Below are positions 52,201 to 64,000 of a stretch of 64,000 nt of DNA, in pieces. Both the position numbers and the translations under genes were made by a program. Origin of the DNA: G963676655 sp963676655 (GTDB taxonomy: Bacteria > Verrucomicrobiota > Lentisphaeria > Victivallales > Victivallaceae); the NCBI GenBank assembly GCA_963676655.2, contig CAXXKX010000004.1:186001-250000 (forward strand), read 5' to 3'. The notes below the pieces were generated by a model. The model ran no database searches and was not told where the DNA came from. It worked only from the letters and a program-made list of their open reading frames with translations. Position 1 is the first letter of the stretch; each line of letters starts with the position of its first letter.

Positions 52201-55047
52201 TTATTTGAAAATTATTCCAATGGTTGCGCCGGATTCCAGAGATATTTTTCCCGGCGCTGCCCCCGCGCGGATAATTTTATTGTCAGAGCCGACGTAAATC
52301 ATTTGTGCTTTTTTGCCTTTAATTCCGTATTCTTCCGCGTTGAACGAATAGTCGGAACTGATCGTCCGATTCGTGATGTTTGTGAAGAATAATCCGACCG
52401 AACCATCCGGGGCGCGCCAGGCGGAACTGAATATCTCCGGCACGTCAAGCGTAAATTTCAATGTCTTGACTTTAATGTTTTTACTGTTTGCAACTTTGGG
52501 CGGACGCAGCATTTCACCTAACGCCAGATAATCGATCGCTGCCGCCCGGAGATATGACATCCCCTTCAAGCAAACCTCCATTTTTTTACCGGTTTCGGTT
52601 TTCCAGCCTTTCATCGAACCGTCTGGTCTGAAACGTGCCAACTGGGTTCCGGTATGGAAGTTTGCTGCCAGCCTGACCCGGCCGCAGATGATATCTTCTT
52701 TCGGCTGTGGAAAGAAAAAACGTCCGTAGGTTAGTTCGTAATCATGATAGATAACCTGCCAGACCGGGCACGATTCCGAGAAGATATTGTAATGCAGTAG
52801 TTTGGCGTCGATAATATCGACAAACTGTTCAATGCTGGCCTCGGATGAGACTATCGCGCCCGGATTGTATTTGCGCATCTCGGCTTTGATGCGTTTGCCC
52901 ATTGTGCGCATTCCGGTTATACTCATTGCGCTGTCGCCGGTGACGTGTCCGTGGGACGGGTCATAACAAAAATACTGCCCGCGTCCGAAGCTGTCCAGAT
53001 ACATCCCGGAAAATCCGAGATCGCGAACGCCTTCAACACATACTTTCATAATCCGGTCCTGCCACCATTTGTCGTAACGGCAGACGTCGTACATTGCTTT
53101 GCTGTAGAGCTGAAGCGAGCCGTCGCGGTTTTTCATGGTGTGCTTGCGGGCCAGGATCGTATCCGCATGATGATCCGGGTCCAGACTTTGGTCGAAAATG
53201 CGCGAATTGATATAGCCGATCAGATAACACTGCTGTTTTTTCATGGCGGCGATCGCTTCTTTTACCCCGGGAAACGGTTTTGCCTCGAGTCTCGCATTCC
53301 AGGCGCAGCCGAACCAGCCGAGCTTGACGCAGGCGGAGTCTTTGGATTGCCGGTTCCCGGTGTAATGGTACCATACGCCCATTGCCGGATGGCCGAATTC
53401 TTTGAGAATCCACTCGGTGTTTTTCTGGTTGTTCGGGATGGTGCGTTCCGGCTTGGAAGTACTCCATTTCATTGCCAGCAAAGTTTTCTTATACCACTCC
53501 GGCACATCTTTATTGGTACTGAGCGGCCCCTGGGAACACCATACTTGCTTGACGGCCCACTTGCGGTACTTTCTCGCAGCGTCATACCAGTCGCCGCGCA
53601 TAACAGACGTCAAAACCTGATACGGCTGATCAAAAGTATCGGAAATCCCCCGGCGCAATGGCGGCATTGCCAGTTTCTGAACCCGGGTTTTTGCCGCTGG
53701 ATAGGTGTCCCAATGCAGTTCTTTGTAATGTCCGACGGAGTCGAGCATCTGCATATAAAAGCCTGGTTTGTTTTCTCCATACAGGTAGCTGAATTGAAAA
53801 TGCATGCTGCCGGGATAATGAGTTGCGCTCGAATATTTTTCGCTGGTCAGGCCGGAGCGTGATGCCAGAAACGGATCAGGGGTTTTACGCCCCCAGCGAT
53901 AGGGCCAGACCAGAAAATTTTTCTGGGGATCAGGGTTGGTCATGGTAAATGGCAGACACGGGAATGAAACGGTATGGTAGCGCCATTTGCCAGTCAGTTT
54001 CGAGGCTGAAATATGCCAGAACGCGTCTCCTTTGCCGGGGCCGGGGGTAATTGTCGCGGTTACATCAAATTTTGTGTTTTCACCGGGGATTTCGACGTTT
54101 TTCCAGGCTAAGATCATTTTGTCTTTGGTAATTTTTGCACTGCGCTGCGCCTGTCCGAACGCATTCAATTTTATTTGTTTGAGCGGATTGTCCTTGTCGG
54201 TTAAAATAATTTCCCATAACGGTTGACGTATGCGTGAAGAAAAGAGATTGATTCCGGTTTGTTCGTCAATGCAGGATACCGCGCTAAGGTCGTCTGCGTC
54301 GAATCCCAGTTTTACTCCGGGCAGCTTGATAGCTGTAACTTTACCGGAACGTTTGACGGTTAAGGTTTTAGGTTTTGCCGGTGCGGAAGGAATTTCGGTC
54401 GTGTCGGTCATAATGAAATAACGCATCATTCCCTTGAACGGACCGGAATCCTTATAATCATTGCCCAGGAGCATAATGGTTTTTTCGTCCCACTCCGGCG
54501 TCAGGTTCATTGCGGTTTTGCCATGAAGCTTGTTGTCAATGTATAATTTACTGCCGGTGCTGCAGTCCCAGGTGGCGACAATTTCGTACCACTGATTGGG
54601 CTGCAAAAACTTTCTGCTGCTCGCGGCTGTGTGCCATTTTTTCTTGTTCCGGTCATAGTAACTGAAACGCAGTGAACCGTTCTTATGTTTTGCCAGGCTC
54701 ATGCCGTCCTTCTTCCCGTAGACGCGCCACAAAGTCTGGTTTGAGCCATTGTCCAGAACGTCGAATTTGACTTTTATCTTCAAGGTTCCGCGAGGACCGG
54801 GAAATGCTTTGAACGGGATTTTTACAACATCGGTTTTATTCTTGAACTGCAACGCATCCTCGCCGTTGCTGGTTACCCATGAACTTTCGGTTGTCGTTGT
54901 CGACGGAATAACGTTGTTGCCGCTGCGGTCCTTGATGTTTTCGTCAATCTCCTGATCGAAGAGAAAATTGACTTTTTCCACTGCCCCGGCTAGCGATGCC
55001 GAAAGACATGCCAGAACGATAAATAGTTTTTTCAGATAATAACTCAT
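52201..55047 (-). CDS. Secreted LamG plus DUF6259-like (TIM-barrel) protein
   Basis: 948 aa with a signal peptide (YLKKLFIVLACLSASLAGA) and an AAAGGAATCGG ribosome site. Residues ~45-220 are a concanavalin-like LamG domain (QPNQWYEIVATWDCSTGSKLYIDNKLHG). A sandwich (~230-480) and a barrel-like region follow, with GMYLDSFGRG and VSSEASIEQFVDII carrying candidate acidic residues, then a C-terminal sandwich. It resembles DUF6259 proteins of Planctomycetes, Verrucomicrobia and Lentisphaerota, thought to be glycoside hydrolases but uncharacterised. It starts 29 bp after the GntR-type regulator gene, its probable controller. Confidence 0.72.
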   Translation of the reverse strand: MSYYLKKLFIVLACLSASLAGAVEKVNFLFDQEIDENIKDRSGNNVIPSTTTTESSWVTSNGEDALQFKNKTDVVKIPFKAFPGPRGTLKIKVKFDVLDNGSNQTLWRVYGKKDGMSLAKHKNGSLRFSYYDRNKKKWHTAASSRKFLQPNQWYEIVATWDCSTGSKLYIDNKLHGKTAMNLTPEWDEKTIMLLGNDYKDSGPFKGMMRYFIMTDTTEIPSAPAKPKTLTVKRSGKVTAIKLPGVKLGFDADDLSAVSCIDEQTGINLFSSRIRQPLWEIILTDKDNPLKQIKLNAFGQAQRSAKITKDKMILAWKNVEIPGENTKFDVTATITPGPGKGDAFWHISASKLTGKWRYHTVSFPCLPFTMTNPDPQKNFLVWPYRWGRKTPDPFLASRSGLTSEKYSSATHYPGSMHFQFSYLYGENKPGFYMQMLDSVGHYKELHWDTYPAAKTRVQKLAMPPLRRGISDTFDQPYQVLTSVMRGDWYDAARKYRKWAVKQVWCSQGPLSTNKDVPEWYKKTLLAMKWSTSKPERTIPNNQKNTEWILKEFGHPAMGVWYHYTGNRQSKDSACVKLGWFGCAWNARLEAKPFPGVKEAIAAMKKQQCYLIGYINSRIFDQSLDPDHHADTILARKHTMKNRDGSLQLYSKAMYDVCRYDKWWQDRIMKVCVEGVRDLGFSGMYLDSFGRGQYFCYDPSHGHVTGDSAMSITGMRTMGKRIKAEMRKYNPGAIVSSEASIEQFVDIIDAKLLHYNIFSESCPVWQVIYHDYELTYGRFFFPQPKEDIICGRVRLAANFHTGTQLARFRPDGSMKGWKTETGKKMEVCLKGMSYLRAAAIDYLALGEMLRPPKVANSKNIKVKTLKFTLDVPEIFSSAWRAPDGSVGLFFTNITNRTISSDYSFNAEEYGIKGKKAQMIYVGSDNKIIRAGAAPGKISLESGATIGIIFK

Positions 55048-55076
55048 TGTTTTCCGATTCCTTTCTAATGTAATAA

Positions 55077-56225
55077 TCAGGGTTGATCCACGATAAATCT
55101 TGAATTTAAAATAATTTTTTCATGCGTGTTACTTTTCTTCTTAAATGAGTTCAATAATAATCTTATTGCCTCCGAGCCGGCTTCAAAACGCGGTTTGTAA
55201 ATAGAATAAAGCGGCGGATCGGTCAAGCCGGCAATGATGCTGTCGTCAAACCCCACCACCGTACATTCTTCATGGACCTTTATGCCGAATTCCCTTAAAG
55301 CGTCATAAGCTCCGTATGCATAGGCGTCATTTGAGCCAATGACCGCATCAGCTTTTCCTCCTTGAGCCAGAAAATTTCGCATTGTGGCACGAGCGTAAGA
55401 AACTTGTTTGACCGCTTGTCCTTTGTATGCCGGCAAATTTATCTCAGCGTTGGCAATTATCAGGTTAGGTTTCAGGTTATGTTCAGTCATTACCGACATA
55501 TAGGCGTTTTGTCGGGATTTAAGGTTAAAGTTATAATTATCTTTTCCCAGATAAATAATGTTGCGTTTTCCGCTGGAAATCAACCATTCCGTTGCTTCAC
55601 GCACACCTGGGGCATCGTCATTTATCACACTTGAGACCGGAGGGTTTCCGGTAAGCCAGTTGTCAGCCAAAGAAAGCAGACAAGTGACGGCGGGGTAATC
55701 CGGATATTTAATCAGAAAATTTTTTAACTGTTCGAAGAGTTTCCATTCGAAGATTAGAAGAGACTGACGTTTTCTCTGCAGTTCATCCAGATCAATATCC
55801 GATTGGATTGTCGCGATGTTAAACGGAATGTTTTGTTTGCGGCATTCATTGATTGCTCCGCTCAAGCGATCAAGAAAGGATACTTGGCCATATCTCATGC
55901 AATCATCATAAGTTTTTTGGAACACAAGCATGGAAACCGGAGGAATAACTGTTCCGGCATATTCACAAATTACATTTCCTTTGCGGGAAATATTCCGTAT
56001 CCAGCCGTTACTTTCCAATTCACTGATTGCACGCCGTATAGTGATTCTGCTTACATTAAGAATATGACACAGCTCGCGCTCGCTTGGCAGCAGATCACCC
56101 GGACCGCAGCGGCCGGACAATATCCATTCACATAATTGGTCATAAACTTTTTTATAAAGTACGGCTGGACGCCCTTTGGCGCTGCCGGATTCCAGATTTC
56201 GATGTAATGCTTGTTCTGTTGACAT
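55077..56225 (-). CDS. GntR-type DNA-binding domain fused to LacI-type sensor
   Basis: 382 aa. The winged helix (LYKKVYDQLCEWILSGRCGPGDLLPSERELCHILNVSRITIRRAISELESNGWI, ~25-80) is followed by a LacI-type effector domain (VIGSNDAYAYGAYDALREFGIKV, VVGFDDSIIAGLTDPPLYSI). It is expected to sense a sugar. The ATG has no ribosome site: the bases before it belong to an 11-bp inverted repeat that spans the promoter, so translation may be weak or leader-independent. It precedes the DUF6259-like gene as a two-gene unit. Confidence 0.92.
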   Translation of the reverse strand: MSTEQALHRNLESGSAKGRPAVLYKKVYDQLCEWILSGRCGPGDLLPSERELCHILNVSRITIRRAISELESNGWIRNISRKGNVICEYAGTVIPPVSMLVFQKTYDDCMRYGQVSFLDRLSGAINECRKQNIPFNIATIQSDIDLDELQRKRQSLLIFEWKLFEQLKNFLIKYPDYPAVTCLLSLADNWLTGNPPVSSVINDDAPGVREATEWLISSGKRNIIYLGKDNYNFNLKSRQNAYMSVMTEHNLKPNLIIANAEINLPAYKGQAVKQVSYARATMRNFLAQGGKADAVIGSNDAYAYGAYDALREFGIKVHEECTVVGFDDSIIAGLTDPPLYSIYKPRFEAGSEAIRLLLNSFKKKSNTHEKIILNSRFIVDQP

Positions 56226-56292
56226 ATTATAAGACTTTGTTTTGTCTGGTTATATCTGGTCTTATAATAGTGTGCATATGCTGTTTTGTCAA
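56225..56292 (-). promoter_or_regulatory. Autoregulatory promoter with split 11-bp inverted repeat
   Basis: On the minus strand, -35 TTGACA (56287-56292), 17-bp spacer, -10 TATTAT (56264-56269). GTCTTATAATA (56259-56269) covers the -10, and its exact reverse complement TATTATAAGAC (56225-56235) abuts the start codon. The arms are 23 bp apart. A regulator bound to both would block initiation. Confidence 0.75.
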
Positions 56293-56341
56293 TACCCGAT
56301 AAATAATTTTGTAAGAATAAGACTTGGGAGGAGAAGATAAA

Positions 56342-56377
56342 GTGGACGGGGTGGACACAGTGGACACAGTGGATGGT
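56342..56377. repeat. 9-bp tandem repeat (GTGGACACA type)
   Basis: Four units: GTGGACGGG, GTGGACACA, GTGGACACA, GTGGATGGT, followed by a looser GGTGGACACTGTG. Non-coding. Confidence 0.8.
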
Positions 56378-56430
56378 GGTGGACACTGTGAGGAAGGTCG
56401 ATGGGGAATGGACATAGTGGACTTGTTTAA

Positions 56431-56490
56431 GTCTGTGCTTGTTCGTGTTTGTCTGTGCTTGTTCGTGTTTGTCTGTGTTCGTTCGTGAGT
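56431..56490. repeat. 20-bp tandem repeat built of 10-bp words
   Basis: GTCTGTGCTTGTTCGTGTTT twice (56431-56450, 56451-56470), then a variant ending GTTCGTGAGT. Each unit is two related 10-bp words. Confidence 0.8.
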
Positions 56491-56499
56491 GTCCGTGTG

Positions 56500-56546
56500 G
56501 CAGGCGGGACGCCTGCGAAGATGCGGACGGAGACGTCCGCGCTCCC
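56500..56546. repeat. Pair of GC-rich palindromes, second of the GGGAGCGCG family
   Basis: GCAGGC-GGGAC-GCCTGC (56500-56516) and GCGGAC-GGAGAC-GTCCGC (56523-56540). On the minus strand 56521-56546 reads GGGAGCGCG-N12-CGCAT, the same frame and length (26) as the copy at 36633-36658, with different palindrome arms. Confidence 0.65.
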
Positions 56547-56566
56547 AGGGAGGTTCGCTTTCCGTT

Positions 56567-56822
56567 GTAAGAACCGCTTCCGTAAGGAGCGGTAGCGACT
56601 GGAGTTTGAAGCGGAGTATCGTGGTTCTTCGTAAGAACCGCTTCCGTAAGGAGCGGTAGCGACTGGAGTTTGAAGCGGAGTATCGTGGTTCTTCGTAAGA
56701 ACCGCTTCCGTAAGGAGCGGTAGCGACTGGAGTTTGAAGCGGAGTTTCGTGGTTCTTCGTAAGAACCGGAGTTTCGTGGTTCTTCGTAAGAACCGGAGTT
56801 TCGTGGTTCTTCGTAAGAACCA
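56567..56822. repeat. Tandem array: three 64-bp units and two 27-bp units
   Basis: Units start GTAAGAACC at 56567, 56631, 56695 (period 64) and 56759, 56786 (period 27), with a closing half-unit from 56813. Each boundary forms the hairpin GGTTCTT-CGT-AAGAACC. The 27-bp units equal the 64-bp unit minus one 37-bp block (the CGCTTCCG...TTTGAAG core). The array touches the T-run of the 5S terminator. A long open frame on the minus strand is a by-product of the repeat. Confidence 0.92.
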
Positions 56823-56862
56823 AAAAAAAAGCGTTTGTAGAAGATGCAAATCTACAAACGCT
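56822..56862 (-). terminator. rrn operon terminator
   Basis: On the minus strand a 12-bp perfect stem AGCGTTTGTAGA/TCTACAAACGCT (56851-56862 and 56830-56841) with a 9-base loop is followed by nine T. Confidence 0.92.
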
Positions 56863-56875
56863 GGTAAATTGAAAA

Positions 56876-56988
56876 AAGTCCGGCATCGTGCTACTCTCCC
56901 GCAAGGCAGTACCATCGCCGCTGGAGTCCTTAACAATCGTGTTCGGGAAGGGAACGTGTGTGACAACTCCGCTATGGACACCGGACAA
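56876..56988 (-). rRNA. rrf: 5S ribosomal RNA
   Basis: Read on the minus strand it begins GTCCGGTGTCCATAGCGGAG, contains CCCGAACACG and GGTACTGCCTTGCGGGAGAG, and ends in the complementary GCCGGAC. This is a typical ~113-nt 5S. Ends are placed to within a few bases from the closing stem. Confidence 0.93.
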
Positions 56989-57002
56989 AAAATTCAACAA
57001 AT

Positions 57003-57072
57003 CAGTTTACAGTTTACAGTTGCCAGTTGCCAGTAAAACTCACAACTCACAACTATCAACTCTTAACTGATA
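57003..57072. repeat. Heptad repeat, ten units, in the 23S-5S spacer
   Basis: CAGTTTA x2, CAGTTGC x2, CAGTAAA, ACTCACA x2, ACTATCA, ACTCTTA, ACTGATA without any break in the 7-base period. It lies within the transcribed rrn spacer. Confidence 0.8.
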
Positions 57073-57200
57073 GTATAATTAAAAGAAGGATTAGAAAGGT
57101 CAAATTCCGCGTTAATCAGCGATTATGCTGAGATAAATTGACCGATAAAAGTCATTTATTATTTTTTAGATAGCTTGAATGAATCAAGCGATCTAAAAAG

Positions 57201-60140
<2,940 letters not shown>

Positions 60141-60250
60141 AAAAATATTAATTTTTCGGCTTATTATTTCAACTAAGTTGCTTTTTTTTGCGGTATTAGA
60201 CATTTTCTAAAACCTTCTTCAATTATCAAACAACACTACCGCTGCGCGGT

Positions 60251-60285
60251 AATTAGAAATTAGAAATTAGAAATTAGAAATGAAT
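60251..60285. repeat. Heptad repeat in the tRNA-Ala-23S spacer
   Basis: AATTAGA four times (60251-60278), then AATGAAT. Same 7-base period as the other heptad tracts. Confidence 0.75.
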
Positions 60286-60335
60286 TCTAAAACTAAGCTA
60301 ATTCCTTATATTATAAGGCTTGCGCCGTATAATCG

Positions 60336-60416
60336 AAATCTTTGAAACCCTTTTTTCGCTTCCGCAGCGCTTTAGCGCGGAGTTTGAAGCGATCCATCGC
60401 CGTCCGTCGAACGGAC
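60336..60416. repeat. Modular hairpin repeat after tRNA-Ala (diverged copy)
   Basis: Core CGCTTCCGCAGCGCTTTAGC (60339-60358), then GCGGAGTTTGAAGCGATCCA, then ATCGCC and the hairpin GTCCGT-CGA-ACGGAC (60402-60416). It aligns with the 64-bp unit at 56567 and with the copy at 60589. The hairpin touches the encoded CCA of the tRNA. Confidence 0.75.
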
Positions 60417-60493
60417 TGGTGGAGCTACAGGGATTCGAACCCTGGACATCCTGCTTGCAAAGCAGGTGCTCTAGCCAACTGAGCTACAGCCCC
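60417..60493 (-). tRNA. tRNA-Ala (anticodon TGC)
   Basis: Minus strand GGGGCTGTAGCTCAGTTGGC ... CTTTGCAAG anticodon loop ... GGTTCGAATCC T-arm, with CCA encoded at the 3' end. 77 nt. Its place in the 16S-23S spacer is the usual one. Confidence 0.98.
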
Positions 60494-60588
60494 GTAAATT
60501 CAATTGAGAATTTGTAAATTTGTAAATTTGTAAATTAATTACAGCTCAAAATTTACTCCTTCAACTAAACATTACCGTCCGTCATCTT

Positions 60589-60655
60589 TTTCCGCTTCCG
60601 CAAGGAGCGTTAGCGACTGAAGTATGAAGCGGTTCATCGCCATCCGTCGTACGGA
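60589..60655. repeat. Modular hairpin repeat after tRNA-Ile
   Basis: Core CGCTTCCGCAAGGAGCGTTA (60594-60613), GCGACTGAAGTATGAAGCGG, TTCATCG and the hairpin CCATCCG-TCGTA-CGGATGG (60640-60658). The core is nearly identical to the array at 56567-56822 but the hairpin arms differ. The hairpin overlaps the tRNA's CCA end. A 8-bp tandem (ATTTGTAA x3) lies at ~60509-60532. Confidence 0.82.
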
Positions 60656-60732
60656 TGGTGGGCGTACCTGGATTTGAACCAGGGACCTCGTCCTTATCAG
60701 GGACGCGCTCTAACCAACTGAGCTATACGCCC
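60656..60732 (-). tRNA. tRNA-Ile (anticodon GAT)
   Basis: Minus strand GGGCGTATAGCTCAGTTGGT ... CTGATAAG anticodon loop ... GGTTCAAATCC T-arm, CCA encoded. 77 nt. Precedes tRNA-Ala in the rrn spacer. Confidence 0.98.
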
Positions 60733-60813
60733 GTTTAGTTCAAATCCTTACCGTTGGTATCTATCTTTTCAGACTTCAACTAAAGGGGTTCATTTCAATT
60801 CTTCAAACAACAC

Positions 60814-60840
60814 GTTTGAAAACTGAATAGTATGATGCAG
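60814..60840 (-). other. 3' strand of the 16S pre-rRNA processing stem
   Basis: This 27-base segment can pair along its whole length with 62673-62699, on the other side of the 16S gene, with only two G-U pairs and no mismatch. It is the expected RNase III stem that loops out 16S. Confidence 0.85.
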
Positions 60841-60970
60841 ATTAACTTGATACCGTTACCGGTATCCATATCCAACCTGGTTGCGACCTGGTTGGAACTC
60901 ATCCGTATCCTGATAACTGGCGGTTAATGTCGCTTGCATTATGCAAACGATCTGTACCAGATCAGGATTA

Positions 60971-62500
<1,530 letters not shown>

Positions 62501-62672
62501 AATTGTATTTTAAACCGATCAGACGGTTTATATACTTTTCAGAAAATTTAATCTTGCTTAAAAGATTAAAAATACTAATTCCGCTGAATTAGTATCAGGA
62601 ACTACAAGAATGTTATTCTTATAGACCGGAAGACGACTAAGACTTCCGGATTTTCAAAGGTTTTTCGTTGAC

Positions 62673-62699
62673 CTACATCATACTATTCAATTTTCAAAC
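62673..62699 (-). other. 5' strand of the 16S pre-rRNA processing stem
   Basis: Partner of 60814-60840, ~170 bases before the 16S 5' end. The leader between it and 16S (62501-62672) shows another hairpin near 62620-62650 (TTCCGG/CCGGAA). Confidence 0.85.
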
Positions 62700-62762
62700 A
62701 TCTCACGGAGATTTCACTCCGCTCAAAACTGTCTTGCAGTAAGCGCGACAGATTTTTAATTT

Positions 62763-62790
62763 ATCATACTCTTTAAATAATGCAAATCAA
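62763..62790 (-). promoter_or_regulatory. Probable rrn promoter
   Basis: Minus strand -35 TTGATT (62785-62790), 16-bp spacer, -10 TATGAT (62763-62768). An A/T-rich stretch just upstream (62795-62820) could be an UP element. It lies ~260 bp before 16S. A further candidate (TTGATA, 18 bp, TATGCT) lies near 62990-63018. Confidence 0.6.
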
Positions 62791-62864
62791 GTTTATCACT
62801 TTTTTTGAAAAATTTCTCACATCAGCCGTTGAGGCGATGTCAAGCAAGAGTTTGTATTGATTAC

Positions 62865-63059
62865 AACACGCTGTTTTCTGCAGCGGCTCATAATATGCCA
62901 CAACCTTGAATTTTTGCAAATCGGAAACGTTATTTTTTTCAGATTTTTTTCAGGCCGGGTTTCAAGCTTGAACACTTGAGACCGGGAGCATATCAGGATT
63001 CTTGATTATTTATCAATTTAACACGCTGTTTTCTTTAGCGGCTTTTAATATGCCATCAA
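62865..63059. repeat. Direct repeat of ~40 bp upstream of the rrn promoter
   Basis: AACACGCTGTTTTCT starts at 62865 and again at 63020. It continues with AGCGGCT and TAATATGCCA in both copies (about 32 of 36 positions match), 155 bp apart. The remaining stretch to 63228 shows no gene; ATCTCC/GGAGAT arms near 63180-63217 could form a weak hairpin after the gene at 63229. Confidence 0.75.
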
Positions 63060-63228
63060 GCAGGGATTTTGCAAACCCAAATCTAATAAATTTTACAAAA
63101 AAGTAATCGTAATCACCCAAAAATGTAACATAACCCGCTATCCAGCAGCTAAATGAACCCAAACAAACTTTTCCCAAGAAATCTCCCCCTCAACCCCTCG
63201 CAAGCACCCAGGAGATGATTCCAAACCC

Positions 63229-64000
63229 TCAATCCTGGTATAAACAGACCGGTTTTAAATCGATGACAGTTCCTTTTTTCGATGTGAAATCAAGGGCCAG
63301 CATGACTACAGTTTTGTCTCTGCCACCCCATTGTTTGGCTTCCGGACTGGTTCCCCATCGCCATTTGATATTTTCCAGATCGACGTCATAATAGCTCCAG
63401 TCGCCCACTTTCTTTATCGGAGGAATGCCGTCACAGGTTGCGTTGTCGCCACTTGGAGAGAAGCAGATAACTTTGACTAAAACCGGATTTGTTGCCTTTA
63501 ACGCGAATGTCAGACGTTTCCATTTTTTAGCGTCTACCTTGTTGTCATAAAGGTTGAGCCCCAGCCACCCGTGTTGGGTAGTCAGTTTGAAGGTATACAG
63601 ACCGGCCTGACGCTTTATCGGCTTAAGGTTTATTTCCTTTGCAATATTGTCAGAGTTGGCAAAATTCCATGGATGCCCGATCTTTGAGGCAAAATCGACA
63701 TTTGCCTGACCGGTTATGCCAAGGATTATCGGGGTAGTGTCGCCATTGCTGATAATTTCAATACTGGTAATTTTCTTGTCCGGGGACGGGTTGTCCCAGG
63801 GAGAAATGTAGAAGCCGAACGGGGCGTTGATGACGGGATGTTTACCGCTCCAGGCAACCGCCGCATTGGCCAGGTCGCTGGGCGCGTACCAGTCGCCGAT
63901 ATCTTTTCCGGCTATAATCTCAAACTTCGTTTTGGAGCCGTCGGCATAGTTTATAATATAGTCCATAACTTTTGAGTCTCTTTTCATATACCATGAAGTA
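63229..64000 (-). CDS. C-terminal part of a beta-sandwich, probably secreted, protein (5' end outside window)
   Basis: 257 codons are visible and the frame is still open at base 64000; the ATG at 63987 is internal to it and has no ribosome site, so the gene is probably longer. It holds IINYADGSKTKFEIIAGKDIGDWYAP, a sandwich seen near the C-terminus of large hydrolase-like proteins in this group, then a second sandwich (YTFKLTTQHGWLGLNLYDNKVDAKKW). No catalytic residues are evident. It is probably an accessory or carbohydrate-binding region of a longer enzyme. It stops ~440 bp before the rrn promoter. Confidence 0.65.
   Translation of the reverse strand, partial: TSWYMKRDSKVMDYIINYADGSKTKFEIIAGKDIGDWYAPSDLANAAVAWSGKHPVINAPFGFYISPWDNPSPDKKITSIEIISNGDTTPIILGITGQANVDFASKIGHPWNFANSDNIAKEINLKPIKRQAGLYTFKLTTQHGWLGLNLYDNKVDAKKWKRLTFALKATNPVLVKVICFSPSGDNATCDGIPPIKKVGDWSYYDVDLENIKWRWGTSPEAKQWGGRDKTVVMLALDFTSKKGTVIDLKPVCLYQD

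Noticed and set aside
56567..56822. Possible CRISPR array
   Set aside because: The units repeat completely, with no variable spacers between them, and no cas genes are near. It is a plain tandem repeat.
56227..57000. Open frames of 184-257 codons on the minus strand with repeated peptide motifs (TKNHETP, RYRSLRK)
   Set aside because: They come from the 64/27-bp repeat being free of stops and run through the 5S gene and the rrn terminator. They are not proteins.

Overview
The window looks like a chromosomal segment from a Lentisphaerota-type bacterium (Victivallis/Lentisphaera relatives). I infer this from gene content, not from a database search. The signs are: four proteins with a type II pseudopilin N-terminus (core FTLIELLVVIAIIAIL) and an R-H...DGHV C-terminal motif; many secreted glycoside hydrolases and SGNH hydrolases; a sulfatase; many LacI, GntR-LacI hybrid and AraC regulators; and an rrn operon with Ile and Ala tRNAs. 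No SusC/SusD pair, TonB receptor or ABC sugar transporter is visible anywhere in the 64 kb.

Layout. 1-9.6 kb: a partial secreted beta-sandwich protein behind a LacI regulator; a corrinoid-type UroD-fold methyltransferase; a cobalamin riboswitch with its own terminator in front of a pseudopilin and a zinc-ribbon lipoprotein; then LacI, pseudopilin and a GH50-like enzyme in one direction. 9.7-14.9 kb: the same order on the other strand (LacI, pseudopilin, large GH-A enzyme), with a palindromic operator over the LacI promoter. 15.3-18.1 kb: homocysteine methyltransferase, aldo/keto reductase and a permease split into two genes. 18.2-19.5 kb: an intact IS5-type element with a TTAA target duplication, inserted at the very end of an SGNH hydrolase gene. 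20.3-25.5 kb: GH36 alpha-galactosidase coupled to an MFS transporter, then a GT-C-like membrane protein. 25.5-29.4 kb: AraC regulator divergent from a sialidase-like/KDG kinase/KDPG aldolase operon with ATGA overlaps.

29.9-36.6 kb: a four-gene signalling operon (hybrid kinase, CheR, CheB, hybrid kinase) without CheA or CheW. 37-44.4 kb: a GntR-LacI hybrid regulator divergent from SGNH hydrolase, pseudopilin, GH42-like enzyme and Gfo/Idh dehydrogenase. 44.6-52 kb: AraC divergent from an FAD oxidoreductase, ADP-ribosylglycohydrolase-fold protein, PHP protein and a sulfatase lacking a signal peptide, with a converging SDR gene. 52.2-56.2 kb: GntR-LacI hybrid followed by a LamG/DUF6259-like protein.

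56.3-63 kb: a repeat island and an rrn operon on the minus strand (16S, tRNA-Ile, tRNA-Ala, 23S, 5S, terminator). The same modular repeat, with hairpin arms that change while pairing is kept, lies directly after both tRNAs and as a tandem array after the 5S terminator. The window ends in another partial secreted-type protein.

How it fits together: the segment is a set of separately regulated glycan-use loci. Typically a regulator controls itself, a pseudopilin and a secreted hydrolase, and cytoplasmic enzymes (KDG kinase/aldolase, dehydrogenases, AKR) finish the sugars. The two most interesting themes are the repeated regulator-pseudopilin-hydrolase module, which may replace Sus-type glycan capture, and the riboswitch that appears to place one pseudopilin under cobalamin control.
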